Shown here in pieces: positions 1 to 8,304 of a stretch of DNA of 55,447 bases. The stretch lies in NCBI GenBank assembly GCA_947626885.1, contig CANQTX010000009.1, positions 1 through 55,447 of the forward strand, written 5' to 3'. Source of the DNA: an uncultured Clostridia bacterium (lineage in GTDB: Bacteria > Bacillota > Clostridia > TANB77 > CAG-508). A model generated the notes under the pieces. That model was not told the origin of the DNA, searched no databases, and was given only the letters and a program-made list of their open reading frames with translations. Each line of letters starts with the position of its first letter. Within the stretch, counting starts at the first letter, position 1. A program made the translations under genes and the position numbers.

Positions 1-95
1 AACAATATCATTTCTGGTACTCTCTTTCAATATTTTATTTTCAATTTACTTGTGACATATCTATTTTAAACCTATATTTCTTAAAAATTTCGATA

Positions 96-272
96 TTATA
101 CTTTTTTCGTAATAATTTTCAGTGCTTTTTCTCTTGGAACAGTAATAACATGTCCACATCCACAGCATTGCAGTTTAAAATCTACCCCTATTCTCATAAC
201 TTTCCATTCCTTACTACCACATGGATGCTTTTTTTTAGTTGTTACATTATCTCCCATTTTATACTCTTCCAT
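96..272 (-). CDS. DUF951 domain protein (58 aa)
   Basis: Small basic protein of 58 residues. It has a CG-rich metal-binding look: HPCGS near residue 16 and CCGCG near residue 36, ending in a lysine-rich tail. This spacing of HPCG and CxGCG is typical of the DUF951 family, a short protein of unknown function common in Firmicutes. The ATG lies two bases after the gltX stop codon, so it is probably translated from the same mRNA as the last gene of the rnj-HAD-gltX operon. The four cysteines suggest a zinc site, which is inference. Confidence 0.8.
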   Translation of the reverse strand: MEEYKMGDNVTTKKKHPCGSKEWKVMRIGVDFKLQCCGCGHVITVPREKALKIITKKV

Positions 273-274
273 AT

Positions 275-1921
275 TTATACTATTCTTTTCATCCTTTCTG
301 TTATACTTTCTTTTCCTAATACTTGCATAATTTCGTATAAATCTGGTGTGTTACTTCTTCCCGTTAAACTAACTCTTATAACAGTACTAATATCTCCCAC
401 ATGACCTTTATAATGCTCTGGATTTGCTTTATATTCTTTTACTTCTCTGGCATATCCCATTTTCTCAGCCAAATCTTTCATTTTATGAAACCATGTTTGT
501 TTATCATCATGTTCATCATAATAATTTTCGAGATAATTTTTTACAATAGTTTGAATCTCATTTTTATCTGTTATTTTTTGATACTCATACACGATATTGC
601 TATTCAGAAATTTATCATCATACATGTAAATAATGCTATCTTTCATATCAGACCATTTAGCAATATCTTTTCTAGGTTTCTGATTTTTTCTTTCAATCCC
701 CATCACTTTTAAAGAATATGCCTTATCTTTCAACATGTCAGCAAGTTCACTATCATATTCTTTCGCCCATGAATAAGCTGCTTCGTAAACCTCTTCAGCA
801 GAATACTTTGATATAATATTTTTTGATACATCTAACATTTTTACCATATCAAATAATGCTCCACTTACCCCCATTCTCTTTAAATCAAATGGAAATTCGT
901 CCATTGATTTATCTGGGTTTTGTTTTCTCCACATTTCAAAATTAGAATTAGCTATATTCATTAGATATTCCATAACAGCCTGTCTTGGAATTCCCTCTTC
1001 TTTATAGTAGCTAACAGCAGCTTCTGGATCTTTTCTTTTACTAAGCTTTCGCTTTGAGTCACCCTCTTGTTTCATCATGGGAGCTGTATGAGCATATTTT
1101 GGTGCTTTAAATCCTAATACATAAAATAATTGTAAATGTAAAGGAATAGATGCTACCCATTCATCTCCTCTTGTAACAATTGTTGTTCCCATTAAATGAT
1201 CATCTATAACATGTGCAAAATGATATGTTGGTAACCCATCTGATTTAATAATAACAATATCTTGATCATTTTCTGGAAAATCTATTCCTCCTTTTATAAC
1301 ATCTTTATGTTTTATTTTTCTGTCTGGATTTCCTGGAGATTTTAATCGAACAATATAAGGTTCTCCTTTTTGAATCTTCTCATATGCCATATCAACTGGC
1401 ATATTTCTACATTTGGTCCATTTCCCATAATATCCCGTTCTTTCTTTTGCCTTTTCTTGATCTCCTCTAATAGCTTCTAATTCTTCTGACGTACAAAAAC
1501 AAGGATAAGCCTTTCCTTCTTCTATTAACTTTTTTGCATATGCTTGATAAATATCTTTTCTTTTACTTTGCCTATATGGACCATAATTTCCTAGGTCTGA
1601 TCCATCTGCGTTAACTGTTTCATCTGGGGATACATCGTAATCTTTTAGCGCTTGCAATATTTGTTCTACCCCATTTTCAATTTCTCTTTTTTGGTCTGTA
1701 TCCTCTATTCTAACGTAAAATACACCACCTGTTTGTTTTGCTAATTTTTTAGCAATCAAACTTTGATATAGTCCTCCTATATGAACAAATCCTGTAGGAC
1801 TTGGTGCATATCTTACAACTTGTGCACCTTCTGGTAAATTTCTTTTAGGATATTTTTCCTCATACCAAGATACCTCTTTGGCATCTGGAAATATTAAATT
1901 TGCTAAATCTTTGTAATCCAT
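275..1921 (-). CDS. gltX: Glutamate--tRNA ligase
   Basis: Class I aminoacyl-tRNA synthetase that charges tRNA-Glu in the cytoplasm. The HIGH-type signature appears as VHIGG near residue 46 (after PSPTG), and the KMSKS-type signature as KLSKRKD near residue 295. A CFC motif lies near residue 142. At 548 residues it is longer than the usual bacterial form (roughly 470-500), the extra length being in the C-terminal anticodon-binding half. Its start overlaps the end of the HAD gene by 19 bases, indicating translational coupling. Whether it also charges tRNA-Gln (non-discriminating type) cannot be decided here. Confidence 0.96.
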   Translation of the reverse strand: MDYKDLANLIFPDAKEVSWYEEKYPKRNLPEGAQVVRYAPSPTGFVHIGGLYQSLIAKKLAKQTGGVFYVRIEDTDQKREIENGVEQILQALKDYDVSPDETVNADGSDLGNYGPYRQSKRKDIYQAYAKKLIEEGKAYPCFCTSEELEAIRGDQEKAKERTGYYGKWTKCRNMPVDMAYEKIQKGEPYIVRLKSPGNPDRKIKHKDVIKGGIDFPENDQDIVIIKSDGLPTYHFAHVIDDHLMGTTIVTRGDEWVASIPLHLQLFYVLGFKAPKYAHTAPMMKQEGDSKRKLSKRKDPEAAVSYYKEEGIPRQAVMEYLMNIANSNFEMWRKQNPDKSMDEFPFDLKRMGVSGALFDMVKMLDVSKNIISKYSAEEVYEAAYSWAKEYDSELADMLKDKAYSLKVMGIERKNQKPRKDIAKWSDMKDSIIYMYDDKFLNSNIVYEYQKITDKNEIQTIVKNYLENYYDEHDDKQTWFHKMKDLAEKMGYAREVKEYKANPEHYKGHVGDISTVIRVSLTGRSNTPDLYEIMQVLGKESITERMKRIV

Positions 1922-2613
1922 TTTTCTCTCCCACTCTTATTTATTTCTTCTAATGTTTTCTCTAACTCATTAAAATCATGAATCACGAAATAATCATCTG
2001 CTTTTATTTCTTTTTTATCTCGCTTGCCATCAAAATCAAATAAAATTGCCTTTATTCCTGAACGATTGGCACCTACAACGTCTTTTTCTTTACTATCCCC
2101 TACCATAACACATTCTTTAGGATGACTTCCTATTTCTTTTAAAACATTTTCAAATGCTTTTTGAAATGGTTTACATCCACACTGATCAGCACCAAAGACT
2201 TTTTTAAAGTATTTTAAAAGACCTGCTGTTTCTAATCTTTTGGCTTGTGTTTCTTGAAAAAAATTAGTAAAAACATATAAATCATATTGACTAGCTAAGC
2301 TTTTTAAGATATCTTCTGTAATAAAAATAACTTTTGTCCAATTGGTAGCAATTTGATTTTCTGTTTCACGAATAAATTGCATTGTATAGTTTCGCTTAAG
2401 ATTCTTATTTAAGAAATCTAATAACTCTTTTCTATTATAAAACATATTTTTTTCATTGCGTGCTTTTTCATAAGCTTCATATACTTCATATATGTGCATA
2501 TAGTCTTCTTCCTGAAAACCACATTTTTTTAAAGCTTCTTTATAAATTATTGCATCTTCTTCATTAGATTTTATTAATGTATTATCTAAATCAAATATAA
2601 TATTTCGAATCAT
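1903..2613 (-). CDS. HAD-family hydrolase
   Basis: Haloacid dehalogenase superfamily phosphatase of 236 residues. Motif I is FDLDNT at residues 7-12 with both catalytic aspartates. The motif III lysine is in GCKPFQKAF near residue 147, and motif IV is MVGDSKEKD near residue 171. An all-helical cap sits between motifs I and II, as in subfamily I phosphatases of the phosphoglycolate phosphatase/YjjG type. Substrate is unknown. It lies between RNase J (5-base gap upstream) and gltX (overlap downstream), so it is an internal operon gene. Confidence 0.9.
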   Translation of the reverse strand: MIRNIIFDLDNTLIKSNEEDAIIYKEALKKCGFQEEDYMHIYEVYEAYEKARNEKNMFYNRKELLDFLNKNLKRNYTMQFIRETENQIATNWTKVIFITEDILKSLASQYDLYVFTNFFQETQAKRLETAGLLKYFKKVFGADQCGCKPFQKAFENVLKEIGSHPKECVMVGDSKEKDVVGANRSGIKAILFDFDGKRDKKEIKADDYFVIHDFNELEKTLEEINKSGREKWITKI

Positions 2614-2618
2614 CTTTT

Positions 2619-4445
2619 TTACACTTCCATTAATATTGGTAGAATCATTGGATTTCTTTTGGTTGTATGATAAATGTATTCTCTTAAAGAATCACGAATT
2701 GTTGATTTAATTGTTGTCCAATCTGTAATATGCTCATCAACACATTTCATTACTTCTTTATTAACAACCATTTTTACATCATCCATCAAATTTTCAGATT
2801 CTCTTACATATACAAATCCTCTTGAAATAATATCTGGCCCTGATAGAACATTTCCCTTCGTGTCCATTGCTAACATAACAATAATTAGTCCATCTTGTGA
2901 TAAATGCTGTCTATCTCTTAATACAATATTTCCTACATCTCCTACACCTAAACCATCAACCATTACTTTTCCAGTTTGTACGGTTCCCGTAAATTTGGCT
3001 TCATTTTCATTTAGTTCTAATACTTTTCCATTTTTCATTAATAATATATTTTCTGGATCTATTCCCATTAATCTTGCTGTATTGCGATGAGCAATCAATT
3101 GCCTATATTCTCCATGTACAGGAATGAAAAATTTGGGTCTTATTAAAGAAAGCATTAATTTCTGCTCTTCTTGGCATGCATGTCCTGAGACGTGTACATC
3201 TGCTAGAGAGCTATAAACAACTTCTGCACCAATTTTCATTAAATCATCAATTACTTTAGCAACAAATTTTTCATTACCTGGTATAGGTGTCGCAGAAATA
3301 ATAACTAAATCGTTGGAATTAATATTTACTTTTCTGTGTTCACCATTTGCCATTCTTGTTAGAGCAGACATTGGCTCTCCCTGACTACCTGTTGTAATAA
3401 TTACCAATTGATCATCTGTATAATTTTTCATCATATCGATATCAATAAAAACATTTTTAGGTGCATGAATATATCCTAATTCAACAGCTGTTTCTATCAT
3501 ATTAATCATGCTTCTTCCACAAACAGCAATTTTACGATTGTTTGCAACAGCAGAATATACAATTTGTTGCACTCTATGCATATTGGATGCAAAAGTTGCG
3601 ATAACAATTCTCTTTTTACAATTCATGAACAACTTATTAAAAACGTCCCCCACTGTGCTCTCAGACATTGTATATCCTTTTCTTTCTGCATTAGTACTAT
3701 CTGATAAAAGTGCTAAAACACCTCTGTTTCCTAATTCTGCCAAACGTCCTAAATCAATCTTTTCTTCATCAATGGGTGTATAATCTATTTTAAAGTCTCC
3801 TGTATGCACAATAGTTCCTACTGGCGTATGAATGGCTAAAGCAACAGAATCTGGAATACTGTGGCAACTTCTAATAAATTCTACTCGCATTTTTCCCAAA
3901 ACAATCGTCTGTCCTTGTTTTACCACATGAATTTTAGCTGTTTTTGTTAATTTATGTTCATCTAGTTTATTGGTTATTAATCCTGCTGTTAATTTAGTAG
4001 CATAAATAGGTATATTGATTAATTTTAATAAATAAGGAATGGAACCAATGTGATCTTCATGTCCGTGAGTAATAACTAATCCCTTAATTTTTTCTTTATT
4101 TTTTTCTAAATAAGCAAAATCAGGAATAACTAAATCAATTCCTAACATATCTTCTTCAGGAAAAGCAACACCACAATCTACTAAAACAATATCACTCCCA
4201 TATTCAAAAACAGTGATATTTTTTCCTATTTCTTCAATACCACCTAGTGGTATAATTTTTAAATTTTCCTTTTTAAATGAAAAGCCCTCTTTAACAGCTA
4301 ACGCTTTTTGAGGAATTCGTGCAATTGCATTTTTAGATTTTTTACTAACCGTTGGCTTCAAATTTTCTTTATGTTTCATTTTGCTGCCTCTTGTATAAAC
4401 CTCACCTGTATTCTTTTTCTCTTTTGATTTTCTGTTTTCTTCCAT
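2619..4445 (-). CDS. rnj: Ribonuclease J
   Basis: Metallo-beta-lactamase/beta-CASP ribonuclease with endonuclease and 5'-3' exonuclease roles in mRNA decay and rRNA maturation. The zinc motif THGHEDH is near residue 125, and HTGDFKID and the PVHGEYRQL beta-CASP/C-terminal histidine follow in the expected order. It carries an N-terminal lysine-rich extension of about 55 residues that the usual 555-residue RNase J lacks. Two in-frame ATGs are possible, at 4457 and 4445. The second is chosen because a perfect hairpin separates the Shine-Dalgarno from the first ATG and buries it. Head gene of the rnj-HAD-gltX-DUF951 operon. Confidence 0.93.
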   Translation of the reverse strand: MEENRKSKEKKNTGEVYTRGSKMKHKENLKPTVSKKSKNAIARIPQKALAVKEGFSFKKENLKIIPLGGIEEIGKNITVFEYGSDIVLVDCGVAFPEEDMLGIDLVIPDFAYLEKNKEKIKGLVITHGHEDHIGSIPYLLKLINIPIYATKLTAGLITNKLDEHKLTKTAKIHVVKQGQTIVLGKMRVEFIRSCHSIPDSVALAIHTPVGTIVHTGDFKIDYTPIDEEKIDLGRLAELGNRGVLALLSDSTNAERKGYTMSESTVGDVFNKLFMNCKKRIVIATFASNMHRVQQIVYSAVANNRKIAVCGRSMINMIETAVELGYIHAPKNVFIDIDMMKNYTDDQLVIITTGSQGEPMSALTRMANGEHRKVNINSNDLVIISATPIPGNEKFVAKVIDDLMKIGAEVVYSSLADVHVSGHACQEEQKLMLSLIRPKFFIPVHGEYRQLIAHRNTARLMGIDPENILLMKNGKVLELNENEAKFTGTVQTGKVMVDGLGVGDVGNIVLRDRQHLSQDGLIIVMLAMDTKGNVLSGPDIISRGFVYVRESENLMDDVKMVVNKEVMKCVDEHITDWTTIKSTIRDSLREYIYHTTKRNPMILPILMEV

Positions 4446-4482
4446 ATTGTATTGCATATTAAATGTTTTTAATATGCTCTCC
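4446..4482 (-). promoter_or_regulatory. Ribosome binding site with intervening hairpin, rnj
   Basis: On the minus strand GGAG (4482-4479) is followed within a base or two by a perfect 10-bp stem with a 4-base loop (4477-4468 pairs with 4463-4454). The first possible ATG (4457) lies inside the 3' arm. If the stem folds, the GGAG sits effectively 8-9 bases from the second ATG at 4445, a normal spacing. Unfolded, neither ATG has good spacing to GGAG. The pairing is seen; the role is inferred. Confidence 0.6.
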
Positions 4483-4725
4483 TTTCTTTTTTATTTTCTC
4501 ATCATAATCATATAAGATTAATAAAAAAGATACAAAAATGAATATCAAAATTTTTATTTTGATATTTATAATAACTTGATAAAACAACGTATTATTCTTT
4601 AACCATTCTCCTTAAGAATATACGTATATATTGGGGCATACTATAAAAATTAGGTTCCGTACATGCCTTTTTCCTATTTTCCGAACAACTTATTATTTAT
4701 CTTTTTTTTAATCTCATTCAATCTT
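4483..4725 (-). promoter_or_regulatory. Long structured 5' leader of the rnj operon
   Basis: About 240 bases lie between the promoter and the ribosome binding site of RNase J with no gene in them. Visible structure includes an 11-bp perfect stem with a TTTT loop (4541-4551 with 4556-4566), followed on the minus strand by T-rich sequence, which looks like an attenuator. There is also an outer pairing of GGCAT with ATGCC (4667-4663 with 4639-4635). It matches no riboswitch class I recognise. Confidence 0.5.
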
Positions 4726-4730
4726 GTTTT

Positions 4731-4759
4731 ATTATACTATCTTTTTTTAGAAAAGTCAA
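4731..4759 (-). promoter_or_regulatory. SigA-type promoter of the rnj operon
   Basis: Minus-strand TTGACT (4759-4754), 17-base spacer, TATAAT (4736-4731). This is one mismatch from the vegetative consensus, in the gap between the ROK gene and rnj. Confidence 0.75.
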
Positions 4760-4784
4760 ATAGCAAACAAGAAAGATAATAAAA

Positions 4785-5696
4785 TCATAGCGTAGCACCT
4801 ATAATACCCGCGTTATTTTTTAAATCTGCTGTTACAATTTTTATATCTTCATTATTAAACGTAGTGTTAGGCATCTTTATTTTTTCTCTTAATTGTTCTA
4901 ACACAGGATTGCCTTCATAATAAGAAAAACTACCACCTAAACAAATAACTTCTGGTTCAAAAATATCTATTAAATTCGATATACCAATTGTTAAATTGTC
5001 TAAGTATTCTTCTATATCTTTTTGTAACGCATCATGATATTGCACCATCAATACTTCTCTTAAATATTGCCCAGAGATATCTTTTTCTTTAATTCCTAAT
5101 GTATGCATGATTTTCGTTTTTAATGCTTTGATAGAAGCATAGGTCTCAAAACATCCTCTTTTTCCACATGTGCATAAATTACCATTCTTTTGAATTACCA
5201 TATGTCCTATTTCGAAACCAGAATTTCTTTTAGGCTCTAATAACTTTCCTCCCAAAAATACAGCACCACCTATTCCTGTCCCAATATTAATAAATACACA
5301 ATCTTCATAGTCTTTCATGGCTCCATATTGTTTTTCAGCTATAGCTGCACATTTTCCATCATTTCTTATTTGTATCGGCATTGTATAAATTTCTTGTAAG
5401 CGTTCTATAATATTAAAATAAGAAATTCCTAAGTTTCCTGCATGAATAATGGTACCATTTTCTATGGTTCCAGGAGAAGCAATACCTATTTTTTCTACAT
5501 CTTGTAAGCTCAATTGATGTTTATTTAATATTTGATCCATTAAATTTTGTATACTATTTATAATAGTTACTTGTATATCTTTTCTATCCTCTTCTGTAAA
5601 ATTTTTATCCATTGTGTCTTCGATATTTCCCCCTTGAATGATACCAACACCGATATGACTTCCTCCTAAATCAATTCCTATTTTCATTTTATCCAT
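4785..5696 (-). CDS. ROK-family sugar kinase (glucokinase-like)
   Basis: Cytoplasmic ATP-dependent sugar kinase of the ROK family, 303 residues. The N-terminal phosphate loop reads GIDLGGSHIGVG at residues 7-18. The catalytic region has IGTGIGGAV near residue 140. The ROK zinc signature, GH followed by CTCGKRGCFE, is near residues 166-185. The most likely substrate is glucose or an N-acetylated hexose, which sequence alone cannot settle. It stands alone between the pilus operon terminator and the rnj promoter. Confidence 0.9.
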   Translation of the reverse strand: MDKMKIGIDLGGSHIGVGIIQGGNIEDTMDKNFTEEDRKDIQVTIINSIQNLMDQILNKHQLSLQDVEKIGIASPGTIENGTIIHAGNLGISYFNIIERLQEIYTMPIQIRNDGKCAAIAEKQYGAMKDYEDCVFINIGTGIGGAVFLGGKLLEPKRNSGFEIGHMVIQKNGNLCTCGKRGCFETYASIKALKTKIMHTLGIKEKDISGQYLREVLMVQYHDALQKDIEEYLDNLTIGISNLIDIFEPEVICLGGSFSYYEGNPVLEQLREKIKMPNTTFNNEDIKIVTADLKNNAGIIGATL

Positions 5697-5766
5697 TCAC
5701 TCCTTTCTTTCACATAATCATATATGCTTTAATATTGGCTAAAAACAATATCCTTAATCACTAAAT

Positions 5767-5793
5767 AAAAAAACGACTGTAAAAGTCGCTTTT
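5767..5793 (-). terminator. Terminator of the pilus operon
   Basis: Minus-strand CGACT/AGTCG stem (5788-5784 with 5778-5774) flanked by A and T runs, 6-30 bases after the pilC stop and followed by a T run. The stem is short but extended by A-T pairs. Confidence 0.6.
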
Positions 5794-5798
5794 TATGT

Positions 5799-7145
5799 TT
5801 AATAGCCATATGCACTGAATAACCAAGTACCCATATAAACTTGAATACATGGAACAAGTACAACAACAACAAAGAAAATTAATACAATACCTACAATTGA
5901 GTATGCAACTTCTGGCAACACTTTAATAATTTTTTCCATCGTATTATCAATATCAATATCCATATACATAATTAATTTTTCCATCATCTCTGGCAAGTCT
6001 GTTTGCATACCAATTTTTAACATTTCTATTGTCATAGGACTTCCTAGTCTCATGGCTTCAAAAGGTTCTATCCAAGATTGCCCAACAAATATATTGTTAA
6101 TGGATGTTTCTATCATTGAAAGCATAACCGTATTTTTTACAACATTCTTACTAACTTCCAATGAATCTTGAATTCTCATACCATTCTCTAAGTTCAATAA
6201 CATATTTTTCATCAGTCTTGAAAAATCTAATAAATAAATGAGTTTACCAAATATCGGCATAGTGTATTTAAAATAGTCAAAATAGTATTTTCCCCTCGGC
6301 GTATTAATATAAATGTAAAAAGCTATAAATAAAGCTAGTATGGTAAAGGTTGGTATATACCAATACAGCATCATTTTATCTACAACACCTGCAAACCAAA
6401 GTGTAATAGCTGGTAATTGATCTTTTGTACCTATTTGATCAAATATACCTTGCAAAATTGGCACACCTATAATCACCGCTATAAGTAACATAATAACAAT
6501 AACTGCAAACATAGCAATATTAGGTATTAAAATTTTCTTTAATCTTCGCATTAAGGCATCATTGTCATCTAGATATTTAACAGCTTGTTCTAAAGATTTT
6601 TCTAATGCACCAGAAAGCTCTCCAACTTTAATCATATTAATGTAAATATAAGGGAATATATTAGAATAGTATTCCATTGTCGTATACATAAATTCTCCTG
6701 ATTCAACACCAGCTAATATATCCTCCAAAACAGATCTTAACTTTGGATTTTCTGTTGATTCAATTACTGTTGATAAAGCATGTATATTATTAAAATTCGC
6801 TTTTTTTAATAAATAAAAATTTTGTGTAAAAATTCTAATATCTCTAGATGTTATTCTTTCAGTAGACATCAGTGCTTTATCAATTCTTTCTATTAATGGC
6901 TGTTGTGATTTTGTTTTATTTGATACATTGGCTGTGGCTAATATATCTTTTGTAACAGTAGGTTTTTTGTTTCTATATTTTTGTTTAGTACTACCTCTTG
7001 TAACTGTCAATGTTTGTGTTATACTAATAGGAACAAATCCATTTCTTTTTAACCTTCTTACACAACTAGCTCTATTAGCATCGTCAATTTTACTCTTTAC
7101 GATTTGCCCCTGCGGTGAAACAGACTTGCAAATAAATGTTGGCAT
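5799..7145 (-). CDS. pilC: Type IV pilus inner-membrane platform protein PilC
   Basis: Type II secretion F (GspF/PilC) family platform protein, 448 residues, which couples the pilus ATPases to pilin assembly in the cytoplasmic membrane. It has two T2SSF domains (roughly residues 105-230 and 305-430), with membrane segments near 204-230, 260-280 and a strongly hydrophobic C-terminal helix near 412-434. The N-terminal 95 residues are basic and probably cytoplasmic. It is last in the pilus operon, 25 bases after pilT. Confidence 0.93.
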   Translation of the reverse strand: MPTFICKSVSPQGQIVKSKIDDANRASCVRRLKRNGFVPISITQTLTVTRGSTKQKYRNKKPTVTKDILATANVSNKTKSQQPLIERIDKALMSTERITSRDIRIFTQNFYLLKKANFNNIHALSTVIESTENPKLRSVLEDILAGVESGEFMYTTMEYYSNIFPYIYINMIKVGELSGALEKSLEQAVKYLDDNDALMRRLKKILIPNIAMFAVIVIMLLIAVIIGVPILQGIFDQIGTKDQLPAITLWFAGVVDKMMLYWYIPTFTILALFIAFYIYINTPRGKYYFDYFKYTMPIFGKLIYLLDFSRLMKNMLLNLENGMRIQDSLEVSKNVVKNTVMLSMIETSINNIFVGQSWIEPFEAMRLGSPMTIEMLKIGMQTDLPEMMEKLIMYMDIDIDNTMEKIIKVLPEVAYSIVGIVLIFFVVVVLVPCIQVYMGTWLFSAYGY

Positions 7146-7170
7146 TTTTTATCCTCCTCGTTTTTATTTT

Positions 7171-8283
7171 CTATCTTTTTTGTTGCATATTCTTCACTGT
7201 CATTTGTGTAATGGTTCTATTTAATGTTTCATAGTTTTTTTCTTCAATTTGTGATCTTACTTGATCTAACGACAACTTTCCATCTACATAAAGCTTTGCT
7301 AAAGAATTAATTAAACTAATACTTCCCTTTTCTGAATTTCCTTGTATCGCATCTTCAATTTCAGAAACACTAAACTTCTCTTTTCTAATACAGGCTGCTA
7401 CTGTATTATCTACTACCATTACTTCTGGTACTAAAACAAGACTTTTTTCATCTTTTGATTTGATTAATCTCTGGGAAACCACTAGTTTTAATAATCCCGA
7501 AAGTAAATTTTTAAGAGTAGACTGATCCCTAATATCGTAAAAATTTATCATTCTATCAATAGTTTCTGCACAAGATTTTGTGTGTAAAGTTCCTATTACT
7601 AAGTGACCTGATTCTGCCATATCAATAGCAGCTTCCATAGTTTCTCTATCGCGAATCTCTCCAATAATTAATATATCGCAATCTTCTCTTAAAGCATTTT
7701 TTACGCCATCAATGTAATTTAAAGAATCTTTTCCTGGTCCTACTTCTTTTTGTACAATAATAGATTTTTTACTAGTATGTTTATATTCTACGGGACTTTC
7801 TAATGTTAATATTTTTTTATTTTGCTTGTGATTAATTTCATCAATTAAAGCATTTAAAGTGGTCGTTTTTCCTGAATTAGTCTTCCCTGTTACTAACATT
7901 AATCCTTGTGGTTGATAGGTCATACTTCTCACAATTTCTGGAACACCTAGTTGTTCGAAACGAGGTAATTCATTTTTTATAAGACGCATAGTAAACAAAG
8001 GAACATCATCTGAATAAGAAGCATTTACTCTTAAACGAATATCTTCAAAAATTAATGAAGTATCTAATCTTCTTTTTTCTTTATAATCTTCAGCTTTCTC
8101 AACATTTCCCTTAACAATATAGTCATATATTTCATATAATTCTGGTTCATCTAATGGCTCAACACATTCCACTTCTACTAGAGAACGATTAATTCTTAAA
8201 ATCGGTTTTAACCCTTTCATTAAATGAATATCTGATGCGTCTTTCTCCATGGCTTCTTTAATGACTTTTTCTATTAATATCAT
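7171..8283 (-). CDS. pilT: Type IV pilus retraction ATPase PilT
   Basis: Hexameric secretion ATPase of the PilT type, 370 residues, expected to drive pilus retraction. The start resembles the PilT family (ASDIHLMKGLKPILRI). Walker A is GKTNSGKTT near residues 132-140, the Asp box/Walker B region is DILIIGEIRDRETMEAA, and the His box is GHLVIGTLHTKSCAETIDRMI. Family Walker A usually reads GPTGSGKS; here it is GKTNSGKT but keeps the required GxxxxGKT pattern. It sits between pilB (21-base gap) and pilC. Confidence 0.93.
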   Translation of the reverse strand: MILIEKVIKEAMEKDASDIHLMKGLKPILRINRSLVEVECVEPLDEPELYEIYDYIVKGNVEKAEDYKEKRRLDTSLIFEDIRLRVNASYSDDVPLFTMRLIKNELPRFEQLGVPEIVRSMTYQPQGLMLVTGKTNSGKTTTLNALIDEINHKQNKKILTLESPVEYKHTSKKSIIVQKEVGPGKDSLNYIDGVKNALREDCDILIIGEIRDRETMEAAIDMAESGHLVIGTLHTKSCAETIDRMINFYDIRDQSTLKNLLSGLLKLVVSQRLIKSKDEKSLVLVPEVMVVDNTVAACIRKEKFSVSEIEDAIQGNSEKGSISLINSLAKLYVDGKLSLDQVRSQIEEKNYETLNRTITQMTVKNMQQKR

Positions 8284-8304
8284 TATTCTACTCCCTTCTC
8301 ATCT

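Noticed and set aside
2674..3090. Plus-strand frame opposite RNase J
   Set aside because: Antisense shadow of a clearly conserved gene; no start signals.
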